Shown: positions 7,693-16,899 of the stretch, in pieces
Layout of the letters: every line of letters begins with the position of its first letter
How positions within the stretch are numbered: the stretch's first letter is position 1
Notes under the pieces: model-generated
Seen by the model: the letters and a program-made list of their open reading frames with translations, nothing else
What the model was told of the DNA's origin: nothing
The model's database searches: none
Source of the DNA: an uncultured Eubacteriales bacterium
GTDB taxonomy: Bacteria; Bacillota; Clostridia; Christensenellales; CAG-138
Direction of reading: 5' to 3'
NCBI GenBank assembly: GCA_900540495.1
Contig: UQGA01000006.1
Location: forward strand, 1-64,000
Length of the DNA stretch: 64,000 bases
Translations under genes and position numbers: made by a program

Positions 7693-9456
7693 TTGGTGAA
7701 GACGCTGCTTTCGAGCCTGCGGGAGTATCGACGCGGTTCGCTGTTTACGGTTTTGCTGTCGATCCTCGAAGCGGGGTTTGAAATTCTGATCCCGCTGTGC
7801 ATGGCGCGGGTGATCGACGAGGGGATCGATCTGGGCGATCGGAGCGCCGTATGGCGTTACGGCCTTTTGCTGTTGCTGCTGGCGTGTTTTCAGCTCGCCA
7901 CCGGCATACTGGGCGCGCATACGGCGGCGCGGGTGTCCGCCGGATTCTGCCGGAACCTGCGACAGGACATGTTCGACCATGTACAGACGTTCGCCTTTTC
8001 CAACATCGACCGGTTTTCGACCGCATCCATCGTCACCCGGCTCACCACGGATGTGACGAACATCCAGAACGCCTACCAGATGCTCCTGCGCATGGCGGTG
8101 CGGGGGCCGGTGATGCTGGTCGTCTCCATGGCCGTGTCGTTCCGCATCCACCGGGGGATTGCCTGGATGTTCCTTGCGGTGATCCCGGTCATGGCGCTGC
8201 TGCTCGGGCTGATCGTGCGGGCGGTGAACCCGGTGTTTGAACGCGTGTTTCACACGTACGACGCGCTCAACAACGTGGTGCAGGAGAACGTGCGGGGCGT
8301 CCGGGTGGTGAAGTCCTTCTGCCGGGAGACGCACGAGATCGACAAATTCCGCACGATCTCCGGGCGGATCTACCAGGACTTTGCAAAGGGCGAGCGCCTG
8401 TTGGCCTTCAACGCGCCGATCATGCAGTTTTTCATGTACGCCTGCATGCTGTTCATCTCCTGGTTCGGGGCGCGCGCAATCGTGGCCTCCGGGAACAACG
8501 CGGCGCTCGGCCTGACGACGGGCGATCTTACGGCGCTGTTTTCCTACGCGATGCAGATCCTCGTCAGCCTCATGATGCTCTCGATGGTGTTTGCGATGAT
8601 CACCATTTCCGTCGCCTCGGCCCGGCGCATTGCGGAACTGCTCGATGAGCGGGCCGCCATTACGTCGCCGGCGGAGCCGGTCATGGAGGTAGCGGACGGT
8701 TCCGTGTGCTTTTCCCATGTGGACTTTGCCTATGCCGCGGGAACCGGGGAAAAGGTGCTGCGCGATATCGATCTGTGCGTCCGCTCCGGCGAGACCATCG
8801 GGATCGTCGGCGGCACGGGCTCGTCCAAGTCGAGCCTTGTGCAGCTCATCCCGCGGCTCTACGATGTGACCGCCGGCTCGCTCACCCTCGGCGGCGTGGA
8901 CGTGCGGCGCTACGATCTCGGCGTGTTGCGCGACGCGGTGGCCATGGTGCTGCAGAAGAACGAGCTGTTCTCCGGCACCATCCGGGAGAACCTGCGCTGG
9001 GGCAATGCGCAAGCGAGCGACGAGGCGCTTGCGCAGGCGTGCCGCCTCGCCTGTGCGGACGAGTTCATCCGTTCGTTGCCGGACGGGTACGACACCCATG
9101 TTGAACAGGGCGGCGCCAACTTCTCGGGCGGGCAGAAACAGCGCCTGTGCATCGCGCGCGCCCTGCTGAAAAACCCGAAGGTGCTGATCCTCGACGATTC
9201 CACCAGCGCCGTCGATACCGCGACCGACGCCGCCATCCGGGCGTCGCTGGCCGAATATCTGCCCGAAACGACGAAGTTCATCATCGCCCAGCGCGTTGCG
9301 TCGGTGCAGCATGCCGACCGGATCGTCGTCATGGACGGCGGGCGAATCGTGGCGGTAGGGCGGCACGAGGAGCTGCTCCAGACCTGCGCCATCTATCGGG
9401 AGGTCTATGAATCGCAGCAGAAAGGGGGAAGCGAAGATGCGGAAAACGAGGCGTAA
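7693..9456 (+). CDS. ABC exporter half-transporter, degenerate-site subunit
   Basis: A 587-aa multidrug-type ABC exporter with an N-terminal six-helix transmembrane domain and a C-terminal nucleotide-binding domain. Walker A is GGTGSSKSS (about 373-381), the signature is FSGGQ, and Walker B is VLILDDSTS. Asp502 stands where the catalytic Glu is expected. This is the hallmark of the non-hydrolysing partner in heterodimers such as TM287/288, LmrCD and BmrCD. The start is taken as TTG 7693, 9 nt after GGAGG. GTG 7696 is the alternative. The 3' end overlaps the next gene by 20 nt, and the operator upstream links it to MarR. Confidence 0.92.
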   Translation: MVKTLLSSLREYRRGSLFTVLLSILEAGFEILIPLCMARVIDEGIDLGDRSAVWRYGLLLLLLACFQLATGILGAHTAARVSAGFCRNLRQDMFDHVQTFAFSNIDRFSTASIVTRLTTDVTNIQNAYQMLLRMAVRGPVMLVVSMAVSFRIHRGIAWMFLAVIPVMALLLGLIVRAVNPVFERVFHTYDALNNVVQENVRGVRVVKSFCRETHEIDKFRTISGRIYQDFAKGERLLAFNAPIMQFFMYACMLFISWFGARAIVASGNNAALGLTTGDLTALFSYAMQILVSLMMLSMVFAMITISVASARRIAELLDERAAITSPAEPVMEVADGSVCFSHVDFAYAAGTGEKVLRDIDLCVRSGETIGIVGGTGSSKSSLVQLIPRLYDVTAGSLTLGGVDVRRYDLGVLRDAVAMVLQKNELFSGTIRENLRWGNAQASDEALAQACRLACADEFIRSLPDGYDTHVEQGGANFSGGQKQRLCIARALLKNPKVLILDDSTSAVDTATDAAIRASLAEYLPETTKFIIAQRVASVQHADRIVVMDGGRIVAVGRHEELLQTCAIYREVYESQQKGGSEDAENEA

Positions 9457-11350
9457 CACGTCGTCCGGCGGCCCGGCCTATGATCGCAAGACCATCGCCC
9501 GCCTGTTCTCCTATATGAAGGCGTACCGCGGGCGCTTGTTGCTGGTGGTCGTGTGCATCGTGATCAGCGCGGTGGCGGGGGCGGCGGGCTCGCTGTTTTT
9601 GCAGGCTTTGATCGACGAACATATTGCGGCGCTGCTCGTCTCGCCGGACCCCGTGTTCACGGGGCTGCTGCGGGCGCTTGCGGGCATGGCGGTCATATAT
9701 CTGGCCGGCGTGGCGGCGACCCTGCTGTACAACCGGCTGATGGTCACCGTCGCGCAGGGGACGCTCAAGGCCATCCGGGACGATATGTTTGAGAGGATGC
9801 AGCGCCTTCCGATCCGTGCGTTCGACACCCGCACGCACGGCGATATCATGAGCCTGTACACCAACGATACCGACACCCTGCGGCAACTGATCGCACAGTC
9901 GATGGCGCAGTTGGTCGCCTCGGTGTTTACGATCGCCGCCGTGTTTTTCGGGATGCTGTATGTGAGCGTCTATCTGACGCTGGTGGCCGTTGTCTCCATC
10001 TGCCTCATCCTGCGGGTCGTGCGGGCCGTCACCGGCCGGGTTGGGACCTATTTCATGGAACAGCAGCGGACGCTGGCCGAGCTCAACGGCTATGTGGAGG
10101 AAATGGTGAACGGGCAGAAGGTGGTCAAGGTGTTCTGCCACGAAGAGCAGGCGAAGGCGACGCTGCGCGAGCGGAACGGGGCGTGGGCGGCCGCTGCGAC
10201 GAACGCCAACGGGCGGGCCAACGCCGTGATGCCGATGATGAACGCGCTGGGCTATGCGCAGTACGTGATCATCGCCATCCTGGGCGCATATATGGCGCTT
10301 GCGGGCGTGCCCAACCTCGGCCTGATGGGCGGCGGTACGCTGACGCTCGGCATGATCGCTTCGTTCCTGACCCTCTCGCGCAGCTTTACCAACCCGGTGG
10401 CGCAGATCTCCAACCAGCTCAACGCCATCGTAACGGCGCTGGCCGGCGCCTCGCGCATCTTCGCGTTCATGGACGAACCGGCGGAGACGGACGACGGCTA
10501 TGTGACCCTCGTCAACGTTACGGATGCGGACGGCGAACTGCGCGAGACGGACAGGCGCACCGGCGTGTGGGCGTGGAAACATCCGCACCACGACGGCACA
10601 ACCACCTATACCCGCCTCGAGGGCCGCGTCGTATTCGACCGGGTGGACTTTGCCTACGAGCCCGACAAGCCCGTGCTGCACGACATCTCGCTGTATGCCG
10701 AGCCGGGGCAGAAGATCGCCCTTGTCGGCGCGACCGGCGCCGGCAAGACGACCATTACCAACCTGCTCAACCGGTTTTATGACATTGCGGACGGGAAGAT
10801 CCGATACGACGGCATCAACATCAACAAGATCAGAAAGGCGGATCTGCGCCGGTCGCTGGGCGTGGTGCTGCAGGATGTGCATCTGTTCACCGGCACCGTG
10901 ATGGAAAACCTGCGCTACGGCGACCTCGATGCGAGCGACGAGGCGTGCATCGCCGCCGCCCGGCTCGCCAACGCCGACGGCTTTATCCGGATGCTGCCGC
11001 AGGGATATCAGACGGTTCTGCGGGGCGACGGCAGCGGGCTCTCGCAGGGGCAGCGGCAGCTGCTGTCGATCGCCCGCGCCGCCGTGTCCAATCCGCCGGT
11101 CATGATCCTGGATGAGGCGACCTCGTCCATCGATACGCGCACCGAGGCGCTCGTGCAGGACGGCATGGATAAGCTGATGCAGGGCAGGACGGTGTTCGTC
11201 ATCGCGCACCGCCTCTCCACCGTGAAAAATGCCGACGTCATCCTGGTCATGGATCATGGCCGGATCGTGGAGCGGGGCAGCCACGACAGCCTGATCGCGC
11301 AACACGGCATGTACTACCGGCTCTATACCGGCGCGTTTGAGCTGGAGTAG
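9437..11350 (+). CDS. ABC exporter half-transporter, catalytic subunit
   Basis: A 637-aa partner of the preceding half-transporter. It has a six-helix membrane domain, then an extended linker around residues 350-400 (VTLVNVTDADGELRETDRR), which is common in this subfamily. The nucleotide-binding domain follows with Walker A GATGAGKTT (about 431) and Walker B VMILDEATS with the catalytic Glu560. The signature is LSQGQ rather than LSGGQ, as expected for the subunit that completes the degenerate site. The ATG at 9437 has GGGGG 8 nt upstream. The in-frame ATG at 9407 has poor spacing. The pair probably exports a toxic compound sensed by MarR. Confidence 0.92.
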   Translation: MRKTRRNTSSGGPAYDRKTIARLFSYMKAYRGRLLLVVVCIVISAVAGAAGSLFLQALIDEHIAALLVSPDPVFTGLLRALAGMAVIYLAGVAATLLYNRLMVTVAQGTLKAIRDDMFERMQRLPIRAFDTRTHGDIMSLYTNDTDTLRQLIAQSMAQLVASVFTIAAVFFGMLYVSVYLTLVAVVSICLILRVVRAVTGRVGTYFMEQQRTLAELNGYVEEMVNGQKVVKVFCHEEQAKATLRERNGAWAAAATNANGRANAVMPMMNALGYAQYVIIAILGAYMALAGVPNLGLMGGGTLTLGMIASFLTLSRSFTNPVAQISNQLNAIVTALAGASRIFAFMDEPAETDDGYVTLVNVTDADGELRETDRRTGVWAWKHPHHDGTTTYTRLEGRVVFDRVDFAYEPDKPVLHDISLYAEPGQKIALVGATGAGKTTITNLLNRFYDIADGKIRYDGININKIRKADLRRSLGVVLQDVHLFTGTVMENLRYGDLDASDEACIAAARLANADGFIRMLPQGYQTVLRGDGSGLSQGQRQLLSIARAAVSNPPVMILDEATSSIDTRTEALVQDGMDKLMQGRTVFVIAHRLSTVKNADVILVMDHGRIVERGSHDSLIAQHGMYYRLYTGAFELE

Positions 11351-11915
11351 AGCGCCCGGCGGCCCGGCCGTGCCGCCGGGGATGTTGCCGGGCGCAGGGA
11401 ACGGCGCCGGGCGGAAGAGCGGCCGGCCACCCAAATCCGCCTCCGTGAAAGCGGGTGGAATACGCCCAGAAAAGGCATGGGACCCGCTGCTCCGCCAGAG
11501 AAGAGACCACGAGGGCGAGGTCGTCCCCTTTCGGCGTGGCTGCCGATCCCCCAGTATCGCTGCCCATGCCTGCGAAGCGGATTCCGGAGCGGCCCGTTTT
11601 GCTGGAGAAGTTGGAGGAGAAGTTGCAAAATGGAGCGGGGGAAACGCCGCTCGCAAGATTGCCGGGGGAGACAAAAGCCCGCGGGCTTTGGGGCGGCCGC
11701 CACATTGCGGCGATTACGGAAGGCAACCAAGAGCCTTGTGCGCCTGCTGCAAACGCTCGGCGGGCGGGCCATCGGCCTGTGCGGGCTTGACGTTGGCGCG
11801 CCGGTTGGACACGCCGTGCAGGTCGATGCCGCTTGTCCTCCGTGCTGCGCAGGGGGACGCGCCAGATGCGCCTCCGGGCATTTGGGCGCTCGCAGCGCCG
11901 GTAGATCGGACAGAA
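11351..11915. other. Unexplained 565-bp intergenic block
   Basis: No convincing gene is present. Long open frames occur in several overlapping frames on both strands, as expected by chance in GC-rich DNA. None has a good ribosome binding site or a recognisable domain. A weak hairpin (CCCGGCGGC / GCCGCCGGG at 11355-11380) lies just after the exporter. The rest is unassigned. Confidence 0.5.
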
Positions 11916-11957
11916 CCAAACAGGCACGCCACCCGATTGGGTGGCGTGCCTGTTTGG
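11916..11957 (-). terminator. Terminator hairpin overlapping the tRNA-Met CCA end
   Basis: A perfect 19-bp inverted repeat with a 4-nt loop. Its last three bases (11955-11957) are the encoded CCA of the tRNA. On the minus strand it is followed by TTCTG. It probably terminates the tRNA transcript. Because it can pair with the 3' CCA, processing must precede or compete with its folding. Confidence 0.7.
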
Positions 11958-12031
11958 TAGCGGCGATCCGACTCGAACGGATGACAGGCCGGGTATGAAC
12001 CGACTACTCTAGCCAGCTGAGTTACGCCGCC
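11955..12031 (-). tRNA. tRNA-Met (CAT), elongator type
   Basis: A 77-nt cloverleaf with encoded CCA. The acceptor stem GGCGGCG pairs with CGCCGCT, the anticodon stem GTCGG pairs with CCGGC around the loop TTCATAC, and the T stem ATCCG / CGGAT encloses TTCGAGT. It lacks the C1-A72 mismatch and the three G-C pairs of initiator tRNA, so it reads internal AUG. A lysidine-modified tRNA-Ile2 also has a CAT anticodon and cannot be fully excluded. Confidence 0.93.
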
Positions 12032-12515
12032 GGATTCTGCGCTAAACGTCTACGCGCTCGTCTATTATAGAGGACTTCCGCGCCCGTGTCAAGAAAAAAC
12101 CGATCGGATCGTTGCAATTTGCGCCGGCCGTGCCGCGCGCCGCCCTCCGTCGCTGGTTGACGGCGGCCGCGTGTCCCGCTGAAGGGGAGCGCCCGTCATG
12201 AGGAACATGCCGGGGCAGAGCCTCCCCCGGTGTGCAGGCGGCCTGCGGGCATGGCGCACAAGCCATTGCCCCCGGAAATCGATCCAATGCTGTGCGGCGG
12301 ATTGCGGGAGCCGGTCGCGCAGGCGGGCAGCGGCGCGCACTGTGCGCAGGCGGCGTTTTTGCACCCCGTGGCGGGAGCCGCCCGGTGGGACAACGGCCGG
12401 CCGGGGGCGGTTTTGCGCGGGGTCGCCTGCGTTTGCCCGGGCGCGGCATTCGGGACGTTCCGGCTGCCCCGCCGCCGCGCGTGCGCCGGGAACGGGCCGG
12501 CGCGCGTCTATTTTG
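12032..12515. other. Gene-free stretch between tRNA-Met and trxB
   Basis: About 480 bp with no supported gene. The open frames present are frame shadows without ribosome binding sites. Nothing else is recognised apart from the trxB promoter at its end. Confidence 0.5.
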
Positions 12516-12544
12516 TTGCAATCCCGGGAAAAAAACGATATAAT
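12516..12544 (+). promoter_or_regulatory. Promoter of the trxB-glmM-nth-obg run
   Basis: TTGCAA-17-TATAAT, 20 nt before the trxB start. Close gene spacing suggests it drives several downstream genes. Confidence 0.75.
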
Positions 12545-12563
12545 ACAGCAGCAAAGGCTATCT

Positions 12564-13538
12564 ATGAAGGAGCGGAAGCAGAGAGTGCTGGACATTGCGA
12601 TCATCGGCGGCGGGCCGGCCGGGCTGACGGCGGGGCTGTATGCCATGCGCGGCGGCGCGGACGCCGTGCTCTTCGAAGCCCTGTTTGCGGGCGGGCAGGC
12701 GACCCGGACGCATCAGATCGACAACTATCCCGGCTTTCCCAACGGCATCGAGGGCTACCAGCTCGGCGTGGAGCTGGAGCAGCAGGCGGCGCGGTTCGGC
12801 CTGCGCACGGAGTATGCCTCCGTGGAGGCGGCGGAGCTGGCCGGACCGGTCAAACGGTTGACCGTGGACGGCCGCACGGTGGAGGCGCGCACGGTCATCC
12901 TCGCCATGGGCGCCAGGCCGCGACCGCTCGGCCTGCCGCGGGAGGAGGCGCTCATCGGCAGCGGCGTGTCCTACTGCGCCACGTGCGACGGCGCGTTTTT
13001 CAAGGGGCGCCCCGTGGCGGTGGTTGGCGGCGGCGATACGGCGATTGCCGACGCGCTGTACCTGGCCCGCTTTGCCGAAAAGGTATATGTCGTGCACCGG
13101 CGCGATCGGTTGCGCGCAGCGCGGACCTTGCAGGAGGCGGCTTTTGCCGAGGGGAAGATCGCCTTTGTCTGGAACGCGGTGGCGGAGGCGTTCGTCGGCG
13201 AGACGAGCGTCGAGGGCCTGACCGTGCGGGATGTGCGCACCGGCGCGCTGACCACGCTTGCGGTGGCCGGCGTATTCGCGGCGGTGGGCATCCTGCCGCA
13301 GTCGGAGCTGGCGCGCGGGCAGGTGGCGTGCGCGGAGGACGGCCGCATCATCACCAACGAATTTATGGAGACGGACGTACCGGGCGTGTTCGCCGCCGGC
13401 GACGTGCGCACCACGCCGCTCAGGCAGATCGTCACGGCCTGCGCCGACGGCGCGCTGGCGGCGACGCGCGCGCTCGAATATTGCGCGGCCAACGGCAAAC
13501 CCGGACCAACCAATCAAACCGAACGAACAGGGGGATAA
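12564..13538 (+). CDS. trxB: Thioredoxin reductase family flavoprotein
   Basis: A 324-aa NADPH-dependent flavoenzyme that reduces thioredoxin. It has an FAD motif GGGPAGLTAG near the N terminus, the redox-active CATC (Cys138/Cys141), the NADP motif VVGGGDTAIADA with HRRDRLRA, and a C-terminal FAD motif AAGDVRTTPLRQ. The length is normal. The ATG at 12564 has AAAGG 6 nt upstream. A GTG at 12585 is possible but less likely. The far longer frame upstream contains the promoter and is not coding. It lies 7 nt before glmM. Confidence 0.92.
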   Translation: MKERKQRVLDIAIIGGGPAGLTAGLYAMRGGADAVLFEALFAGGQATRTHQIDNYPGFPNGIEGYQLGVELEQQAARFGLRTEYASVEAAELAGPVKRLTVDGRTVEARTVILAMGARPRPLGLPREEALIGSGVSYCATCDGAFFKGRPVAVVGGGDTAIADALYLARFAEKVYVVHRRDRLRAARTLQEAAFAEGKIAFVWNAVAEAFVGETSVEGLTVRDVRTGALTTLAVAGVFAAVGILPQSELARGQVACAEDGRIITNEFMETDVPGVFAAGDVRTTPLRQIVTACADGALAATRALEYCAANGKPGPTNQTERTGG

Positions 13539-13545
13539 TGATTAC

Positions 13546-14904
13546 ATGGCAAGACTGTTTGGAACCGACGGCGTACGCGGCGTTGCAAACCGCGACCTTG
13601 ACTGCGAGCTGGCGTTCAAGATCGGCGCGGCGGGCGCATATGTGCTGGCCAACGAGGTCCATTCGCCCCGCATCCTGATCGGCAGGGATACGCGGCTTTC
13701 CGGCCCGATGCTGGCGGCTGCGCTGATGGCGGGCATCTGCTCGGTCGGCGGCAACGTGCTGGACGTGGGCGTGCTGCCAACCCCGGCGATGGCGTATCTG
13801 GCGCGCCTGTACGAGGCGGATGCGGCGGTGATGATCTCCGCGTCGCACAATCCGATGGAGTACAACGGCATCAAATGGTTTGACGGCAACGGCTTCAAAC
13901 TTTCCGACGCGCTGGAGGACCGCATCGAGGCGCTCATCCGCGACGGCGGCGAACTGCCGCACCCGGAGGGGCGCGACGTGGGGACCGTGATCGAGGCGCC
14001 GCGGGCCCGGCAGGATTACTGCGACTATCTGGTCAGCAAATCCGCCTGCCGGTTCGAGGGCGTCAAGGTCGTGCTGGACTGCGCCAACGGGGCGACTTCC
14101 GCGCTGGGCCGCGAGGTGTTCGAGCGGCTCGGGGCCACGGTGATCGCCTCGTTCTGCTGGCCGGACGGCATGAACATCAACGACGACTGCGGCGCGCTGC
14201 ATCCGGCGCGGCTGCAACAGCTTGTGGTCGCCAACGGGGCGGACATCGGCTTTGCCTTCGATGGCGACGCGGACCGGTTGATCTCCTGCGACGAGCACGG
14301 CAACATCGTCGACGGCGACCAGGCCATGGGCATACTGGCGCTGTCCATGCAGAAGAAGGGCACGCTGAAGAAGGATACGCTTGTGATCACGGTCATGTCG
14401 AACCTCGGCCTCAAAAAGCGTATGCAGCAGGCGGGCATCCACGTGGCCGAAACGAAGGTGGGCGACCGGTATGTGCTGGAACATATGCTTGCCAACGGGT
14501 ATTCGATCGGCGGCGAGCAGTCCGGCCACATCATCCTGCTGGAGCAGAACACCACGGGCGACGGCATGATGAGCGCCATTGCGCTGCTCAATGCCGTGGC
14601 GGAGAGCGGCAGGCGCCTCTCGGAGCTGGCCGGCGACATCCCGCAGTTCCCGCAGGTGCTGGTCAACGTGGCCGTGCGCAACGACGGCAAGGCGGCCGCC
14701 ATGGAGGACGAGACGCTCCTCAGGCGCAAGGCGGAGGTGGAGAAACAGCTCGGCGAAAACGGCCGCGTACTCGTGCGCGCATCCGGTACGGAGCCGCTCA
14801 TCCGCATCATGCTCGAGGGGAAGGACGAGAAGGAGATTCTCGACCTTGCGCTTTCGCTGGCGCACATCCTCGTTGAGAAATACGACGGAAAGATCAGGAC
14901 CTGA
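13546..14904 (+). CDS. glmM: Phosphoglucosamine mutase
   Basis: A 452-aa enzyme that converts glucosamine-6-phosphate to glucosamine-1-phosphate for peptidoglycan precursor synthesis. It begins with the family start RLFGTDGVRGVAN and has the phosphoserine loop MISASHNPMEYNG (Ser100). The metal-binding loop FDGDADR, the sugar loop GGEQSGH and the phosphate loop RASGTEPLIR follow. AGGGGG lies 11 nt upstream of the ATG. It is in the trxB operon, a few nucleotides downstream. Confidence 0.96.
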   Translation: MARLFGTDGVRGVANRDLDCELAFKIGAAGAYVLANEVHSPRILIGRDTRLSGPMLAAALMAGICSVGGNVLDVGVLPTPAMAYLARLYEADAAVMISASHNPMEYNGIKWFDGNGFKLSDALEDRIEALIRDGGELPHPEGRDVGTVIEAPRARQDYCDYLVSKSACRFEGVKVVLDCANGATSALGREVFERLGATVIASFCWPDGMNINDDCGALHPARLQQLVVANGADIGFAFDGDADRLISCDEHGNIVDGDQAMGILALSMQKKGTLKKDTLVITVMSNLGLKKRMQQAGIHVAETKVGDRYVLEHMLANGYSIGGEQSGHIILLEQNTTGDGMMSAIALLNAVAESGRRLSELAGDIPQFPQVLVNVAVRNDGKAAAMEDETLLRRKAEVEKQLGENGRVLVRASGTEPLIRIMLEGKDEKEILDLALSLAHILVEKYDGKIRT

Positions 14905-14936
14905 AGCGCCGCAGGGCGCACGGAGGAGAAGGGGAC

Positions 14937-15572
14937 ATGTTGCTGCCGCAGGAATCCTATGCGCTGGCGCTCGAACGGCTGGCGGCCGCGTATCCGGACG
15001 CAAAGCCCGCGCTTGAATACCGCACGCCGTTTGAGCTGCTCGTTTCGACCATGCTGGCGGCGCAGTGCACCGACCGCCAGGTCAACAAGTGCACGCGCGT
15101 GCTGTACGCCAGGTACAACACGCCCGAGCAGTTCGCGGCGCTCACGGAGGCGGAGCTGGAGCCGTACATCAAGAGCTGTGGATTCTTCCACACCAAGGGG
15201 AAGAACATCCTTGCCATGTCGCGCCTGCTTGTGGAGCGATACGGCGGGCAGGTCCCGCGCGAGCGGGACGTGCTGACCGGGCTGCCGGGCGTGGGCCGCA
15301 AGACGGCCAACGTCGTGGTGTCCAATGCGTTCGGCACGCCGGCCATCGCCGTGGATACGCATGTGTTCCGCGTCAGCAACCGGATCGGCCTTGCGGATGC
15401 CAGGACGGTCGAAAAAACCGAGGAGCAGCTCATGGCGCACATCCCCGAGAAGGACTGGTCCGCCGCACACCACTGGCTGATCTATCACGGCCGGCAGGTG
15501 TGCGGCGCGAAGAAACCCCGCTGCGAGGGCTGCTGCGTGGCCGCCGTGTGCGACGCGCTGCACCGCGGCTGA
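14937..15572 (+). CDS. nth: Endonuclease III
   Basis: A 211-aa base-excision repair glycosylase and AP lyase acting on oxidised pyrimidines. The helix-hairpin-helix LPGVGRKTANVVV contains the catalytic Lys122. VDTHVFRVSNR provides Asp140. The C-terminal [4Fe-4S] ligands follow the C-X6-C-X2-C-X5-C pattern (CGAKKPRCEGCCVAAVC). GGAGGAG precedes the ATG. It lies 32 nt after glmM. Confidence 0.95.
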   Translation: MLLPQESYALALERLAAAYPDAKPALEYRTPFELLVSTMLAAQCTDRQVNKCTRVLYARYNTPEQFAALTEAELEPYIKSCGFFHTKGKNILAMSRLLVERYGGQVPRERDVLTGLPGVGRKTANVVVSNAFGTPAIAVDTHVFRVSNRIGLADARTVEKTEEQLMAHIPEKDWSAAHHWLIYHGRQVCGAKKPRCEGCCVAAVCDALHRG

Positions 15573-15588
15573 CGAAAGGACGTTTCCC

Positions 15589-16860
15589 ATGCAGTTTATC
15601 GACCGCACGCGCATCGTCATCAAAGCCGGCGACGGCGGCGACGGCTGCGCCGCTTTCCACCGCGAGAAGTACGTGCCGCGCGGCGGCCCGTCCGGCGGCG
15701 ACGGCGGGCGCGGCGGCGACGTGGTGTTCCAGGCGGATGCGCAGCTCTCCACGCTGCTGGAATTCCGCTTTCAGCGGTTTTACCGGGCGGAGAACGGCGG
15801 CAACGGCCAGCCGGAACGCAGGACCGGGCGCGACGGCGCGCCGCTGTACGTACGCGTGCCGGTGGGCACGCTCGTGCGCGATGTGGAGACCGGCGCGGTG
15901 CTGGCGGACATGAACGAGGACGGCAAGACGCGCGTCGTGCTGCGCGGCGGGCGCGGCGGCAAGGGCAATCCGCATTTTGCCACGCCCACGCGGCAATCGC
16001 CGCGCTTTGCGCAAAACGGCGTCCGCACGGCCGAACGCGAGGTGGAGCTGGAGCTCAAGACCATTGCGGATGTGGGGCTGGTCGGGCTGCCGTCGGTGGG
16101 GAAGTCCACCATCCTGTCCGTCCTGACGTCCGCACGGCCGAAGATCGCCGCTTACCACTTCACCACGCTCACGCCGAACCTGGGCGTCGCGTCGCGGCAT
16201 GGACGTTCGTTCGTGCTGGCGGACATCCCCGGGCTGATCGAGGGCGCAGCGGAGGGCGCAGGGCTCGGCCATGACTTTCTGCGCCACATCGAGCGCACGC
16301 GCATGCTTGTGCATGTGATCGATGCGGCGGGCAGCGAGGGACGCGACCCACTGGACGATTTTGAAAAGATCAACGCGGAGCTGGCGCGTTTTAGCGAACA
16401 GCTTGCGGCGCTGCCGCAGGTGGTGGCGGCCAACAAGATGGATCTGCCGGATGCGCAGGACGGGGCGAAGCGCCTCGCCGAGGCGCTGGAGAAGCGCGGT
16501 GTGCGCGTGTTTCCGGTGTCGGCGGCCACGGCGCAGGGATTCGACGCCTTGCTCGATCATGTGCTGCGCGTGCTGGATACGCTTCCGCCCGTGCGCACGT
16601 ATGCCGAGCAGGAGCTTGAGCCCGTCCCGCAGTACGAGCGCGGCTTTCATATCGAACGGGACGAGGCGGGCGTGTTCGTCGTCAGCGGCGGCGATGTGGA
16701 CCGCCTGCTCGACACCACCGACCCGGACGACGAGACCTCCATGCGCCGCTTCCAGCAGCACCTCATCAAAAACGGCGTTATTGCCGCGCTGCGCGAGATG
16801 GGGGCGGCCGAGGGCGATACCGTCCGCATGGGCGGGTGGGAGTTTGACTTCATCGACTGA
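15589..16860 (+). CDS. obgE: Obg GTPase
   Basis: A 423-aa GTPase of 50S ribosome assembly, which is also linked to stress and, in Bacillus, to sporulation. The glycine-rich Obg fold fills residues 1-158 (PRGGPSGGDGGRGGDVVF). The G domain has GLPSVGKST, DIPGLIEGA and NKMDLPDA. The C-terminal OCT domain runs from about residue 340 to the end. GAAAGGA is upstream of the ATG. It is 16 nt after nth, in the same run. Confidence 0.96.
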   Translation: MQFIDRTRIVIKAGDGGDGCAAFHREKYVPRGGPSGGDGGRGGDVVFQADAQLSTLLEFRFQRFYRAENGGNGQPERRTGRDGAPLYVRVPVGTLVRDVETGAVLADMNEDGKTRVVLRGGRGGKGNPHFATPTRQSPRFAQNGVRTAEREVELELKTIADVGLVGLPSVGKSTILSVLTSARPKIAAYHFTTLTPNLGVASRHGRSFVLADIPGLIEGAAEGAGLGHDFLRHIERTRMLVHVIDAAGSEGRDPLDDFEKINAELARFSEQLAALPQVVAANKMDLPDAQDGAKRLAEALEKRGVRVFPVSAATAQGFDALLDHVLRVLDTLPPVRTYAEQELEPVPQYERGFHIERDEAGVFVVSGGDVDRLLDTTDPDDETSMRRFQQHLIKNGVIAALREMGAAEGDTVRMGGWEFDFID

Positions 16861-16899
16861 TCCAATGGAATAGAATCCGTCAGGAGGCGTTGTTCATCC

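Noticed and set aside
11337..11960. A protein gene in the block after the ABC exporter
   Set aside because: Plausible-looking frames overlap on both strands without start signals or recognisable motifs. None could be preferred.
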